DNA of 64,000 nucleotides from an uncultured Rikenellaceae bacterium (GCA_944325305.1 CALUZO010000003.1:1-64000); one strand, 5' to 3'. Positions 7,445-18,507 are shown, counted from the stretch's first letter. Notes: generated from the letters alone by a model not told the origin. Numbers and translations are program-made.

Positions 7445-10400
7445 ATGAAAATTTTAAGACTAATCCTGAAAATATTCATGTGGGCGACAGTCACAATCCT
7501 TGGACTGTTGCTTCTCGTCTCCGTACTGCTTTACCTCCCCTCGGTACAACAACTCATAAAGGACAAAACAACAAACGCTATCTCAGAAAGCCTCGGAATC
7601 GACCTCTCCATAGAAAAAATACGTTTGAAATTCCCCTTAAGGATCACCTTGGACAATATGACCCTGAGAACGCCAGAAGGGGACACCATTGCCAGTTTGG
7701 GCTCTTTCAGCGCTAAAGCAGCGTTGGGCCCGCTGATAAAAGGCAAACTCGCACTTCCGCGTCTGAAACTGGAAGATGTGAGCGTAAATTACACAGACAG
7801 CGTTTCGGCCGTACACCTTTATGGCCGGTTGGGCTCCATGTCGATACTGGATACAGAAGCCAGACTATCTGAACATTCGGTAAGGATATCCCGAATATCA
7901 TTGACCAAGACGGACATTACGCTCGACTCGGGTGAAAGCAGGGCCAAACCAGACACCATCTCTTCCGACACGACATCTGCGCCATGGAGAGTAAATCTGG
8001 GACAACTCGACATAGACGAGATGTCGTTCAGGATGAACACATACCCGCATATAACCGAGTTGATCGCCTCGATAGCCGCAGGACAGCTCGAAAAACTCGA
8101 TGTGGACCTCGCGACACAAACTATAGACGCTGGAGAACTAAGCATAAAAGAGGGGGCGTATTCATACCTCTCCGACACCGTCAAAGTCGCGAACACGTCG
8201 GCAGACAATAACAGAGAAAACGAGCCATGGACAGTGCGGCTCGGGCGATTGGAATTGACAGACAATGCCGTACGTTACGGAACGCTCTACGGCAGCAATA
8301 CGAGACAGGAATTCGACCCCGCAAACATAACTGCGGACAATCTGAACCTGACGATCGACTCTGTCTTCAACCGCGGTGCAGAGATATCGGCCACAATAGC
8401 GTCGCTGTCACTTCGCGAACGTTCCGGACTCACAATAACGGAAACACAAGGACATTTCTCGATGACACCGGAGGCCATATCGCTCGAAGGATTCAGTCTG
8501 CATACTCCCACATCGAAGATCCAGGCCGACCTCCGGGCAGCCCCCTCGCTTCTCGACATGGCTCAAAACGCTGAATTATCCGCCGACATATCAGCCGAGA
8601 TGTCGTCCGCAGACCTGTTTCTGCTTTACCCAGCAGAAAAATCACTGCACAACGCACTGGACAACAAATCATTCATATTGGAGAGCCGCATTTCGGGCAC
8701 TCTGGGCGATATATCCGTACAGAATCTACGGGCCCAAATTCCCAACCATATTAACCTGCAGGCAAGCGGCCGGGTGCGTTCAGTGACAGACCCTGCAAAT
8801 ATGGCAGGCGAGATCAAATTTTCCGGAAATTTTAACGACATCGGTTTTATTGCAGAATTGCTTCCGGACAGCACACGCAACATCATCGGATTTCCGTCAA
8901 GCATGTCCATAAACGGTACATTATCTGCCGTCGAAGACAACTACGCCTCTGCTATCGCTCTCTCGGCCGATTCCGGATATGCCACTATAAACGGCAAGCT
9001 CAACACACGCACAGAGTCTTACTCGGCAAAAGTCATCCTCGATGATTTTCCTCTGGGAACATTCCTGCCCGCGGACTCACTTGGGACTGTCAGCATCAAT
9101 ATCACAGCCAGTGGACACGGATGGGATCCTGTTTCCGAAAAAACGGCAACAGAAATCACGGCTGACATAAACCGATTCGAATACAAAGATTACAACTTTT
9201 CAGATATTTCCATCCGGACCACACTTATTGACCATATTTTATCCGGCAACCTCTCCAGCCGTAACGAGGCCTTGCAGTTCGACCTGGCGCTGGGAGGAGA
9301 ACTCGAAGACAGCCTCTACGCAGCAAGCCTGAAAGGCCGGATATTCAAGACAGACCTGCAAGCATTGGGATTCGCAGAGGAACCCCTTACAGTTTCGCTG
9401 ACACTCGACGCCAATGCGTCGGCACAAACAACCGACAGCACATACAGAGCCAACATCATACTGGATTCCATACGCATCGTCAACGGCATGCACACTGAGC
9501 AGTTAGGACAAATAACCCTGCAAGCCGCATCCGATCGAGATTCGGTAACGGCAAAACTGATTTCAGGAGACCTACAACTCAGTTTCGTCTCTCCCGAATC
9601 CATAGCTACCCTTGCCAACAGCTTCGGGAAGGCAGCCAGCATGGCCAAAAGCCAGATTGACTCTCTCCGCATTGACATGCGCCCGATAGGCGAATCCCTT
9701 CCGGCATTCAGGCTCGATTTCTCAGCAGGCAGGGAAAATCCTCTTCGCGACTATCTCTACAAGGCTGGTGTGGATTTCAACCATATCTCCGCATCGGCCG
9801 GCAACAGCTACGAAAAGCCCGTGGCGGCAGGCATTGTGGTGAATGGACTTCATACGGGGAACCTGATGCTCGACACTCTCAACGTATGGCTCGGACAGAA
9901 TGAGGAGAAACTGGCCTACGGAGTACGTGTACGCAACCTCCCGGGCAACATAGATCAAGTGGCATTTATCGGACTCGGCGGAACGTTATCCGGCAACAGG
10001 GCTACGGCCAACCTGTGGCAGCGCGACCGTGCCGACAATACCGGCTTCCGATTCGGCATAACAGCAGAATTGCTCGACTCGGCTGTGAGAGTTTCTCTTA
10101 CTCCATCAGATCCCGTCTTCGGCTACCGTCAATGGCACGTCAACGAAAACAACTACTTCACCTTCCATTTCGACAAGCGCATGGAGGCCGACCTGCGTCT
10201 CGAAGGCAAGGATGCAAACCAGTATTTCCGCATAACTTCCATCAACCGGCAAAACATGCCTCCGGGTTCGGTTAAACTCGAGCTGTCCGGCATCGACCTG
10301 GGTGAAGCCTTCTCGCTGTTGCCTGCCGCACCGCCAATCGAGGGCATACTCGGAGGAGACGGGACCATCGGACTCTCGGACCGTATAATCAAGGGAGACC

Positions 10401-12358
10401 TGATCCTCTCTTTAACCGATTTTTACTACGAAGGTCAGCGAGTGGGCGATCTGACCCTCGGAGCCACAGCCAACAACAATGAAAACAATCTGTGGGACCT
10501 CGACCTGTATCTGTCGGCCGACCAAAAGACAGTCTTAACGGCATTGGGATCTTACGACGTGGGCAATACAGGCGCCATAGACATAAAGGTCACCATACCG
10601 GAATTGCAGCTCGCCCTTGCCAACGCATTCCTTCCCGACGACATGGCACGGCTCTCGGGAACAGCCAATGGCGAAGTCAACCTCTCCGGAACGCTCGCCA
10701 AACCGATAATGGCCGGAGGACTGGCATTTGCAAATGCCAGCATAACAGTCCCAATGATAGGCACTACATTCCGTATCTCCGACGAACGAATCGCCATAGC
10801 CAACGGCAAGATCAATTTCGACGATTTCGGACTTGTTGCACCCAACAGTCAGAAACTCGCACTGGACGGCGACATCGACATAAATGATTTTTCTGCCATC
10901 AGGGCAAATCTTGAACTTTTCGCATCCAACTTCGAGGCGGTGAACGCACCCCGCAGCCGAGGGTCACAGATATACGGAATAGCGGCACTCGATATAGACA
11001 TAACACTGCGCGGACTGCTCGACGCACTTGTCGTACGCGGCAACATAAACATGCTCAGCCGAACCAACGTCTATTATACCATGCGCGACTCCCCCCTGGA
11101 AGTAAAAGAGGCAAAGCAAGACATAGTGACATTCGTCTCGTTCACCGACGAAGAGACATGGACGCAGGTCGACTCGCTACCTCTGAGGCGGCAGAGCAGC
11201 ATCGACGTACTGGTGAATGTGGATATCCAGGACAATGTACGGGCAACGGTCAATCTGGCCGAAAACGGCAGCAGCCGCATCGAACTGACCGGAGACGGTT
11301 CTCTGGCCTTCACAATGAACAGCCAGGGAGACACACGTCTATCGGGACGATACACGCTTTCAGGAGGGCAGGTAATATATGCAGTGCCAGTGATCGGAAC
11401 GAAAGAATTCGGCATAAACGATGGCAGCTACGTGGAATGGACGGGAGAAATCGCAAATCCATCGTTTAACATAACGGCAACGGAGGCAACGCCTATCAGA
11501 ATGGTGTCACAGGACGGAGCCGTCACCGTAGTTACGTTCGACATAATTATCCATATAAGCAATACGCTGGACGACATGGCCATATCGTTCAATCTGCAAG
11601 CCCCGAGAAATGGCGACATACAGAACGAACTGCAAAGCCTCACGGCCGAAGAGCGCTCGTCCAAAGCGATGTACATGCTTATAACAAACACGTATGAGTC
11701 GAACAACTACACCAGCGACAGTGGCGGTTTTAACGTCAACCAACAGATAGGCGCACTCATATCGAAAGAGCTCAACCAATGGGCACGCAACAACCTACAG
11801 GGGGTAGAACTTTCGGTCGGTATCGACACGGTAGACGACGGTGACGGCACAGCACATACCGACTACTCCTACAGCGTCTCGAAAAGCCTGTTCGACGACA
11901 GGTTTAAAGTCACCGTAGGCGGCAGCGTCACCGACAACCCTACGGCCAATGCAACGGAAAATCTTGTCGACGACATCGTGATAGAATACCGTCTGACCAA
12001 ACGGGACAACATGTTCATCAAGATCTACCGCTACAATACACAGGAGAGCATTCTCGAAGGCGAGGTTGTGGAAACCGGGGCAGGTTTCGTGCTTCGCAAA
12101 AGGATGAACAGATTGCGCGACCTGTTCAAACTCACGCAGGACCCCGCCTTGCGCAGAGAAAGACAAAAAGCACGCGAAATCAGACGTCAAGTGCGGGATG
12201 AAGAGCTGCTGCACGGCATAGACCCGGCCAAAGAACAAAAACAGGACCTACCTATGCCTTCCGACAATAGCATAACGAGCCAATCGGAAACGTCGATACC
12301 CAAAGATGGGGCGCAAACACCAGAAAACAGCGAAAATCAAAACCAGATTCAACAATAA
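7445..12358 (+). CDS. tamB: TamB-family translocation/assembly and lipid-transport protein (DUF490)
   Basis: A 1637-aa protein with a single N-terminal membrane anchor (residues about 8-30), an AsmA-like start, and then a very long run of short amphipathic beta strands, which forms the periplasmic groove of TamB/YhdP-type bridge proteins. The C-terminal DUF490 domain occupies roughly residues 1150-1540 (for example RLSGRYTLSGGQVIYAVPV), and the last about 90 residues are a charged, disordered tail. The groove links inner and outer membranes in outer-membrane protein assembly or phospholipid transport. The TamL gene begins 3 nt after the stop codon, so the two form one operon. It is longer than the E. 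coli protein (about 1260 aa), as is usual in Bacteroidetes. Confidence 0.9.
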   Translation: MKILRLILKIFMWATVTILGLLLLVSVLLYLPSVQQLIKDKTTNAISESLGIDLSIEKIRLKFPLRITLDNMTLRTPEGDTIASLGSFSAKAALGPLIKGKLALPRLKLEDVSVNYTDSVSAVHLYGRLGSMSILDTEARLSEHSVRISRISLTKTDITLDSGESRAKPDTISSDTTSAPWRVNLGQLDIDEMSFRMNTYPHITELIASIAAGQLEKLDVDLATQTIDAGELSIKEGAYSYLSDTVKVANTSADNNRENEPWTVRLGRLELTDNAVRYGTLYGSNTRQEFDPANITADNLNLTIDSVFNRGAEISATIASLSLRERSGLTITETQGHFSMTPEAISLEGFSLHTPTSKIQADLRAAPSLLDMAQNAELSADISAEMSSADLFLLYPAEKSLHNALDNKSFILESRISGTLGDISVQNLRAQIPNHINLQASGRVRSVTDPANMAGEIKFSGNFNDIGFIAELLPDSTRNIIGFPSSMSINGTLSAVEDNYASAIALSADSGYATINGKLNTRTESYSAKVILDDFPLGTFLPADSLGTVSINITASGHGWDPVSEKTATEITADINRFEYKDYNFSDISIRTTLIDHILSGNLSSRNEALQFDLALGGELEDSLYAASLKGRIFKTDLQALGFAEEPLTVSLTLDANASAQTTDSTYRANIILDSIRIVNGMHTEQLGQITLQAASDRDSVTAKLISGDLQLSFVSPESIATLANSFGKAASMAKSQIDSLRIDMRPIGESLPAFRLDFSAGRENPLRDYLYKAGVDFNHISASAGNSYEKPVAAGIVVNGLHTGNLMLDTLNVWLGQNEEKLAYGVRVRNLPGNIDQVAFIGLGGTLSGNRATANLWQRDRADNTGFRFGITAELLDSAVRVSLTPSDPVFGYRQWHVNENNYFTFHFDKRMEADLRLEGKDANQYFRITSINRQNMPPGSVKLELSGIDLGEAFSLLPAAPPIEGILGGDGTIGLSDRIIKGDLILSLTDFYYEGQRVGDLTLGATANNNENNLWDLDLYLSADQKTVLTALGSYDVGNTGAIDIKVTIPELQLALANAFLPDDMARLSGTANGEVNLSGTLAKPIMAGGLAFANASITVPMIGTTFRISDERIAIANGKINFDDFGLVAPNSQKLALDGDIDINDFSAIRANLELFASNFEAVNAPRSRGSQIYGIAALDIDITLRGLLDALVVRGNINMLSRTNVYYTMRDSPLEVKEAKQDIVTFVSFTDEETWTQVDSLPLRRQSSIDVLVNVDIQDNVRATVNLAENGSSRIELTGDGSLAFTMNSQGDTRLSGRYTLSGGQVIYAVPVIGTKEFGINDGSYVEWTGEIANPSFNITATEATPIRMVSQDGAVTVVTFDIIIHISNTLDDMAISFNLQAPRNGDIQNELQSLTAEERSSKAMYMLITNTYESNNYTSDSGGFNVNQQIGALISKELNQWARNNLQGVELSVGIDTVDDGDGTAHTDYSYSVSKSLFDDRFKVTVGGSVTDNPTANATENLVDDIVIEYRLTKRDNMFIKIYRYNTQESILEGEVVETGAGFVLRKRMNRLRDLFKLTQDPALRRERQKAREIRRQVRDEELLHGIDPAKEQKQDLPMPSDNSITSQSETSIPKDGAQTPENSENQNQIQQ

Positions 12359-12361
12359 GAA

Positions 12362-14686
12362 ATGGAGCGAAAAATCAACACATATATGAAGGCGACAGCC
12401 ATGAAGTGTGCAGCGTTTTTTGCGTTGATACTTGCTCTCTGCGCCTGCTCGACTACCAAAAGACTGGGCGAAAACGATGTCCTATATACAGGCGTAAAAA
12501 AGATAAACATCGAATCCATGACCGGAGAAGATGTCCCCGGAAGTGTTGAATCCGCAGTCAAAGAACCTGTATCGGTGAAACCGAACAACCCTCTTTACAG
12601 TCCTTATGTCCGCACTCCTTTCCCGATAGGCCTGTGGGCATGGAACCACCTCTACACCGACAAAAAAGGAATCAAACGCTGGCTGTACCGTACAATCGCC
12701 AAACAACCCGTGCTCATATCCGATGTGAAACCGGAACTGCGCGTACAACTTGTAGAGGACATATTGGATAATCTCGGTTATTTCGGCTCGCACGCCGGAT
12801 ACGAGGTGACAAAACAGCGCAATCCGAAGAAATCCCGCATCAGCTACGACATCGAAGTGGCACAACCGTGGGTATACAGCAATATCGAATACCCCGAAGT
12901 ACAGGGCCCGGTGACACAAGCGATAAAAGATATGCAGGCTGCTTCGAACATCAAACTGGGCGAGCAATACAACATCGACTCGCTCACACGCGAACGCGTG
13001 CGCATAACCAATAACCTGAGAGAGCAGAGCTACTACTATTTCAGACCGGAATATATCGAATACCTTGCCGATACGACAATCCAGAAATTCGAGGTCGACC
13101 TGCGTATGGTACTCGCGCAAGGCGTCCCGCAAGCAGCACTGCAACCGTATGACATTGGCAACATATCGGTTTCGCTTCTCAACGACCAAGGGATGGGCCG
13201 ACCCGACTCAACAGTTCATAACGGCATAAAAATATGGTTTCAGCAACCTCTCAAGATACGTCCGAGAGTCCTTGCCCGCACCCTCACCATCCAGCCGGGA
13301 CAGCCGGCTCGACTCAGCGACATAAACAACACTCTGACAAACCTCAACAGACTCGGCATATTCCGATATGTCAACATGGAGGTCACGCCTCTCGATTCGC
13401 TCGCCCCGGGAGACAAGATGGATATGAGAATCAGCGCTGCATTCGACCAACCGCTCGAAGCGGAACTCGAAGTGGATTTCTCGCACAAATCGAGCAGTTT
13501 CATAGGGCCGGGAGCAATGTTTTCGGTCAAGAACAACAACTTCTTACACGGCGGAGAAGTTTTTTCGGTACGGCTCAACGGAGCATACGAATGGCAGACC
13601 GGAAACTCCAACGCCGGAAGTTCACTCTCTATGAACTCATACGAAGCAGGCATCAACACCTCGCTGACATTCCCGAGACTGCTCGCCCCGAAATTCGCAC
13701 CACCCAACAAACACAGTGCACGCACTACCTTTAATATGGGTGTCAACATACTTCGCCGAGCCGGTTTCTTTTCGATGTCCTCATTCAACCTGGGCGCGTC
13801 GTACGATTTCCAGACATCGAACACATCCTATCACAACCTGACACTGCTGAAGTTCACATACAACCATACATTCAACAAGTCGGAAAAGTTCATGGAGATC
13901 ATTCCGGACGGTTCCGCTCTTGCACGAAGTTTCGCAAACCAGTTCATTCCGTCGGCCTCCTATACATACACATGGGACAAACCCACTGGTCACGATAAAG
14001 AGAATCAGATCATCTGGAGTTCGACCGCGACGACAGCCGGAAACATAATCTCGGCATTATGGGCACTCACCGGCAAAGAAAAGCCTGGCAAGATATTCGG
14101 CAGCGAATTTTCTCAATTCGTGAAAGCGACCTCCGAAATAAGATACTATAAAAAAGTCGGGAGAAACGACAATATCCTCGCCATGAGATTCTATGCCGGA
14201 GCGGCACACCCCTACGGCAACAGCGATGTCCTGCCCTACGCCGACCAGTTCTACATAGGCGGAGCAAACAGCATACGGGCTTTCACGATACGTTCGATAG
14301 GGCCAGGCAATTTCGTCCCGGACAAAGACAATAACAGAGGATACTTCGATCAGACCGGCGAAATGAAACTCGAAGCAAACATCGAATTCCGGTTCGGAAT
14401 AGTTGGCAGACTCAAAGGGGCACTTTTTCTCGATGCCGGCAACATATGGCTTCTGAAGAAGGATCCGTCGCGTCCGGGCGGCACAATCGGCGAGGGTAAT
14501 TTCCTCAAAGAGATAGCCACCGGCACCGGAGTCGGCCTGCGATACGACCTGCAATTCATAGTATTACGCTTTGATACGGGAATAGGCCTCCATCTGCCAT
14601 ACGATACCGGCAAAAAGGGTTATTACAATATCCCCAAATTCAAGGAGGGGCTGGGATACCATCTTGCCATAGGATATCCGTTCTGA
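12362..14686 (+). CDS. tamL: TamL, Omp85-family outer-membrane assembly lipoprotein
   Basis: A 774-aa BamA/TamA superfamily protein: signal peptide with lipobox LCAC followed by STTKRLGENDVLYTG, the usual N-terminus of the Bacteroidetes lipoprotein form of TamA. POTRA-like domains follow (about residues 35-365), then a 16-strand barrel to the C-terminal aromatic residue (IGYPF). The barrel keeps the inward-loop type motif GGANSIRAF. Translation may begin at the first ATG (12362) or at methionines 9 (12386) or 14 (12401), which better fit a signal peptide. It works with TamB, encoded immediately upstream. Confidence 0.9.
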   Translation: MERKINTYMKATAMKCAAFFALILALCACSTTKRLGENDVLYTGVKKINIESMTGEDVPGSVESAVKEPVSVKPNNPLYSPYVRTPFPIGLWAWNHLYTDKKGIKRWLYRTIAKQPVLISDVKPELRVQLVEDILDNLGYFGSHAGYEVTKQRNPKKSRISYDIEVAQPWVYSNIEYPEVQGPVTQAIKDMQAASNIKLGEQYNIDSLTRERVRITNNLREQSYYYFRPEYIEYLADTTIQKFEVDLRMVLAQGVPQAALQPYDIGNISVSLLNDQGMGRPDSTVHNGIKIWFQQPLKIRPRVLARTLTIQPGQPARLSDINNTLTNLNRLGIFRYVNMEVTPLDSLAPGDKMDMRISAAFDQPLEAELEVDFSHKSSSFIGPGAMFSVKNNNFLHGGEVFSVRLNGAYEWQTGNSNAGSSLSMNSYEAGINTSLTFPRLLAPKFAPPNKHSARTTFNMGVNILRRAGFFSMSSFNLGASYDFQTSNTSYHNLTLLKFTYNHTFNKSEKFMEIIPDGSALARSFANQFIPSASYTYTWDKPTGHDKENQIIWSSTATTAGNIISALWALTGKEKPGKIFGSEFSQFVKATSEIRYYKKVGRNDNILAMRFYAGAAHPYGNSDVLPYADQFYIGGANSIRAFTIRSIGPGNFVPDKDNNRGYFDQTGEMKLEANIEFRFGIVGRLKGALFLDAGNIWLLKKDPSRPGGTIGEGNFLKEIATGTGVGLRYDLQFIVLRFDTGIGLHLPYDTGKKGYYNIPKFKEGLGYHLAIGYPF

Positions 14687-15030
14687 CGGTACCATGCATA
14701 CATCTTCCCTCCCCTCGCACACAAGAATCTGGACTCAGTGCAGTTTCTCATACAAACGCCCGATTCCCTCAGCCTTCATAAAGACGGTTCCATGTCGCGG
14801 GAAGAATCACGGAGGCCGGATCTGTCATTAAGATTTGCGTTACGGCAGATCCGGGATTCTCTCTGTGCGGATATTGCGGAATTGCAGTTTCCGAGATGAG
14901 CGCCCTCTGGCCCATCCGATTTATCTGGATCTCATGCTGCCTCCTGTTTGCACACATAAGAGTAATAATAAAAAAAAACGCGGACAAAGTCCGCGCCGTT
15001 AAGTTCAAACACGAGTCAGACACTAAACAG
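14687..15030. other. Intergenic region after tamL
   Basis: Contains a 9-bp perfect inverted repeat (CCGGATCTG at 14816-14824 and CAGATCCGG at 14846-14854), a possible tamL terminator, and the terminator of the small membrane protein gene on the minus strand. No gene is seen. Confidence 0.4.
14969..14995 (-). terminator. Terminator of the GlsB-like gene
   Basis: CGCGGAC/GTCCGCG stem with an AAA loop (14979-14995), followed on the minus strand by nine T residues. Confidence 0.88.
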
Positions 15031-15279
15031 TCAGGCTTTCTTTCGTGTAAACAGGCTCACTATCAAAAGCAAGACTATTGCGCCTACTATCGATGTTATA
15101 AGGCTTCCCCACATATTGGCGCTCGCTATTCCCATAAGACTGAAAAGCCAACCGCCCAACACACCGCCTATGATACCGATGACTATATTCAGCAGCAAAC
15201 CCGAACCTGAACCCTTAACGATCAGTCCGGCAAGCCATCCAGCTACCGCACCGATAATGATATACCATAACCAATACAT
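15031..15279 (-). CDS. GlsB/YeaQ/YmgE family small membrane protein
   Basis: An 82-aa, glycine-rich integral membrane protein with three hydrophobic segments (about residues 3-20, 28-48 and 56-76). The family motifs GAVAGWLAGLIVKGSGSGLL and GIIGGVLGGWLFSLMG identify the transglycosylase-associated/GlsB group, often induced by stress. The C-terminus is basic (TRKKA), placing it in the cytoplasm. It is transcribed alone and ends at a clear terminator. Molecular function in the family is unknown. Confidence 0.88.
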   Translation of the reverse strand: MYWLWYIIIGAVAGWLAGLIVKGSGSGLLLNIVIGIIGGVLGGWLFSLMGIASANMWGSLITSIVGAIVLLLIVSLFTRKKA

Positions 15280-15442
15280 AATGAATTTGTTTTAACAGAA
15301 TAAATATTTAATTGCATCAAAAACATTTAAAGCCATATCTGCTCTTAAACATTCAATTGTCATGCCGTTTCTGACCCTTACAAAAAAATTTATGCAAACC
15401 CCTAAAAACATGGATTGCCGTGAAAAGCGACGATGATCAGAC

Positions 15443-15471
15443 AAAAAAAGCCGCAACTCACAAAGTGCGGC
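15443..15471 (-). terminator. Terminator of the SLC13-type transporter gene
   Basis: GCCGCA (15450-15455) and TGCGGC (15466-15471) form a stem followed on the minus strand by seven T residues. Confidence 0.85.
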
Positions 15472-15497
15472 TTCATGATTCTGTATTTTATATCACA

Positions 15498-17360
15498 TCA
15501 AAAGGGAAAGAGCAACGGCAATACGAATATTAATACCAGCCCCATAATGACCTGTAACGGCAACCCCACCTTGATATAATCCATAAACACATATTTCCCT
15601 GCACCCATCACCAGCGCGTTCGGAGGCGTCGAGAACGGCGACGCAAAACACATGCTGGCCGAAACCGCAACCGCAAAAAGAAATGGATACGGACTGACTC
15701 CCATACCGACAGCAGCTTTCATCGCTATCGGAATGAAAAGCATCGCCGTAGCCGAATTACTCAGAAACATGGTCATCACCGATGTACATAGATATATTAC
15801 AGCCAGCAACAATTGCGGCCCTATGTCGCCCAGGCCATAGAGCAACCAGTTAGCGATGAAATCTGTGACGCCCGTTTTATCGAAAGCGGTCGCCATGGGT
15901 ATCATCGAAGCGATAAGCACTATGCTGCTCCAGTTTATACTGTTGTAAGCCTCTTCCATGTTGCGAAGACACCCTGTTGCAACCATAAGCACGGCAGCGC
16001 CCAGCACGGCAACGACATCAGGAACTATCTTTAGAACCATGGCCACTATCATCAGCAACATTATGCCCGCCGCCAGCGGAGCCTTGGCGTCGAGAGTCAC
16101 TTTGGCCGCCTCTTTTGCGGGCTGGCCTATAACCACGAAATTGGTCTGTTTCTCTGCCATGCCGGCTATCTCTTCCCAGGGCCCCTGAATGAGAAGGGCA
16201 TCGCCTTCCTGCAATTTCACGTCCTTGACCTCGGTTATCTTGTAGTCGCCCTTCTGCTTTACCCCGAGCACGTTGACATTATACTTTTCGCGGAAACGGC
16301 TCCCGCGCACCGTATTGTTTATCAACTTCGAGGTCGGTATTATGTAAACCTCGGCCAGACCGTAGTCTCCGAAATATTCATTAGCTTCACGGCGCGTCAT
16401 CTTTTCCGCCGTAAGCGACATCTCATCGACAAACCTGTCGATACTCTCACTGCTACCCCGGCAATAGAGTATGTCACCGGCCTTTATCAGCGACTTCGAG
16501 TCGGCGACTTCGATTACCGGAGTCCTTATTATGCGGCCTGCGGCAGCCTTGTGCTGTATTTTGACTATGCTGACCAGGTATGCCGTAGCTATCTTCGACT
16601 CTTCGAGGGTTTTACCGACCAATGGGGATTTTGCCGATACGAGCAGTTTATAGAGTTGGGTCGATATCTTATACTCCTCGACCAGTTCCGAGAGTGAACG
16701 ACCCCTGCTTTCCTGAGCCGCCTCCTCTTTTTTATTCGATTTCAGATAACGGCTGAGAAAGAACAGGACTATTATACCAACACACAGACACACGAAACCG
16801 ATCGGCGCAAAGGTAAAGAACCCGAGAGGTTCGAGCGGCGGTCCCGCCTCTTCTATCTCTTTCTGTACGAAGAGTATGGGCGGCGTGCTGATAAGAGTGA
16901 ACATGCCCATGCTGCTTGCAAATGCCATCGGCATAAGATAGCGGCGCGGATTTATATCGGCGCTGGCCGCCATGCTTATAACGATGGGCATCATTACAGC
17001 TACCGTTCCGGTATTACTCACGAAGGCGCCGATACCGGCCGTCACGAGCATGACCAGAAGAAAAAGCAGTTTCTCTCTCTTCCCGGCAAGTTTCAATATT
17101 CGGCTGCTGATCACCTTTGCGAGTCCGGTGCGAAATATCCCTGCTCCGACAACGAAAAGCCCTACCATCATGATGACGACTTTGTCTGAGAACCCTGCCA
17201 ATGCCTCTTCCGGATCCAATATTCCCAAAAGCATAAGCGAAAGCATCGTACAAAGCGCAACAAGATCGGCACGTATCTTCCCGCTCATGAAGAACACCGC
17301 TGAAACGGCTAAAATGATTATGGTAATGTTGAACGGGGTCAACAACTCGTTCCAGTCCAT
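15498..17360 (-). CDS. SLC13/DASS-family permease with two internal TrkA-C domains
   Basis: A 620-aa inner-membrane anion symporter. The two halves each carry the substrate/sodium SNT-type motif (SNTGT near residue 115, SNSAT near residue 560) and lie on either side of a cytoplasmic insert (about 230-405) with two RCK-C (TrkA-C) domains, for example SAKSPLVGKTLEES and KLQEGDALLIQGP. Relatives with this layout carry sulfate or dicarboxylates and may bind a regulatory nucleotide through RCK-C; the substrate cannot be read from the sequence. The gene follows the metallophosphoesterase by 50 nt and may share its transcript. Confidence 0.85.
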   Translation of the reverse strand: MDWNELLTPFNITIIILAVSAVFFMSGKIRADLVALCTMLSLMLLGILDPEEALAGFSDKVVIMMVGLFVVGAGIFRTGLAKVISSRILKLAGKREKLLFLLVMLVTAGIGAFVSNTGTVAVMMPIVISMAASADINPRRYLMPMAFASSMGMFTLISTPPILFVQKEIEEAGPPLEPLGFFTFAPIGFVCLCVGIIVLFFLSRYLKSNKKEEAAQESRGRSLSELVEEYKISTQLYKLLVSAKSPLVGKTLEESKIATAYLVSIVKIQHKAAAGRIIRTPVIEVADSKSLIKAGDILYCRGSSESIDRFVDEMSLTAEKMTRREANEYFGDYGLAEVYIIPTSKLINNTVRGSRFREKYNVNVLGVKQKGDYKITEVKDVKLQEGDALLIQGPWEEIAGMAEKQTNFVVIGQPAKEAAKVTLDAKAPLAAGIMLLMIVAMVLKIVPDVVAVLGAAVLMVATGCLRNMEEAYNSINWSSIVLIASMIPMATAFDKTGVTDFIANWLLYGLGDIGPQLLLAVIYLCTSVMTMFLSNSATAMLFIPIAMKAAVGMGVSPYPFLFAVAVSASMCFASPFSTPPNALVMGAGKYVFMDYIKVGLPLQVIMGLVLIFVLPLLFPF

Positions 17361-17410
17361 ATGCTATCTTCGTAAGTTTCTTCTAATTCATCAAACCCGG
17401 TGGGGACAAC

Positions 17411-18505
17411 TTATTTTATTTCGACAACCGCGTATTCGCTCCTGGTGCCTATGCGGAACTTGCCGCCCCAGATACCCAATCCAGAGCTGACATAAATATA
17501 CGTTTTGTCTCTCTTCAGCAAACCGTTCGATTTTTCATACATGGCATCCGTGATCCACGATATCGGCCAGACCTGTCCTCTGTGGGTGTGCCCAGATACC
17601 TGCAGAGCAACTCCCTCTCCAGCAAGTCTTTCCAATCCAAAAGGCTGATGATCGAGCACAATCCGAGGTTTATCCGGATCGAGAGACACAAGAAGTTCGT
17701 GAAGCGATTTGCGATTAACGTTTGTCCGGTCGTCACGCCCGACAACATAAAAAGCGCTGTCTACAAGTACCGCTTCGTCCCGGAGTACGTTCAATCCTGC
17801 ACTTCGCAGAAAGCCAACGCTTCCCTCGATACCCGAGATATATTCATGGTTTCCGGGGGATACCCAAACACCGTACTTAGCCTGCAAATCTTGCAAAACA
17901 CAGGCCATTCCCCTCTCTTCGAGCGGTCTCAGGCTGTTGTCTATAACATCGCCAGGAATAAGTATTATATCTGGCTGTTCGGCGTTTATCATCTCGATCC
18001 ACCGTGCCAATTCTCTGTTGCCGATGTTATAGCCCAAATGCAGGTCGCTCACAATCACCGCTTTCAGCGGCAGTTCCAACTTCCCTCCGGTATCGACAGT
18101 AAAACTCACGCGCCTTTTGTTATGATAATTGATATTGCCTGCAACAAAAATGACCAACGTAAGAACTATCACCGCCAACGTCCCAACCCAACTCGAATGG
18201 ATGATCCGAGCTACAGGCAGATGCGTTAGCCTCAAGAGATCGAGCACCAGAAATATCATCGCCATATAAATGGCTATAAAAAACCACGATGTCCCGACCT
18301 TGTACATTATTGTAGTCACGGCAAGGGAGAAGTTATCACCTGCGAGAACGGAGAAAAACAGAGAAGCCAAAGCCAGTATGCCGACAGCCATAAAACACCA
18401 GCGAAGCCACATGATGTGAGGCAAAATGTTCCAAACACGATAAAAAACGTAAAGATTCACGCCCAGAACTCCCAGAAATATCAGTATCATAAACATAGAC
18501 CTCAT
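17411..18505 (-). CDS. Membrane-anchored calcineurin-like metallophosphoesterase
   Basis: A 364-aa protein with four N-terminal membrane segments (to about residue 125) and a YkuE/YaeI-like phosphoesterase domain. All metal-ligand motifs are present: SDLHLGYN, GDVIDN, GNHEY and GHTHRGQ. Related enzymes hydrolyse phosphodiesters or lipid A precursors at the membrane; the substrate is unknown here. A TAATTTTG box at 18508-18515 lies so near the first ATG that translation may begin at methionine 4 (18496) or on a leaderless RNA. Confidence 0.88.
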   Translation of the reverse strand: MRSMFMILIFLGVLGVNLYVFYRVWNILPHIMWLRWCFMAVGILALASLFFSVLAGDNFSLAVTTIMYKVGTSWFFIAIYMAMIFLVLDLLRLTHLPVARIIHSSWVGTLAVIVLTLVIFVAGNINYHNKRRVSFTVDTGGKLELPLKAVIVSDLHLGYNIGNRELARWIEMINAEQPDIILIPGDVIDNSLRPLEERGMACVLQDLQAKYGVWVSPGNHEYISGIEGSVGFLRSAGLNVLRDEAVLVDSAFYVVGRDDRTNVNRKSLHELLVSLDPDKPRIVLDHQPFGLERLAGEGVALQVSGHTHRGQVWPISWITDAMYEKSNGLLKRDKTYIYVSSGLGIWGGKFRIGTRSEYAVVEIK

Positions 18506-18507
18506 AT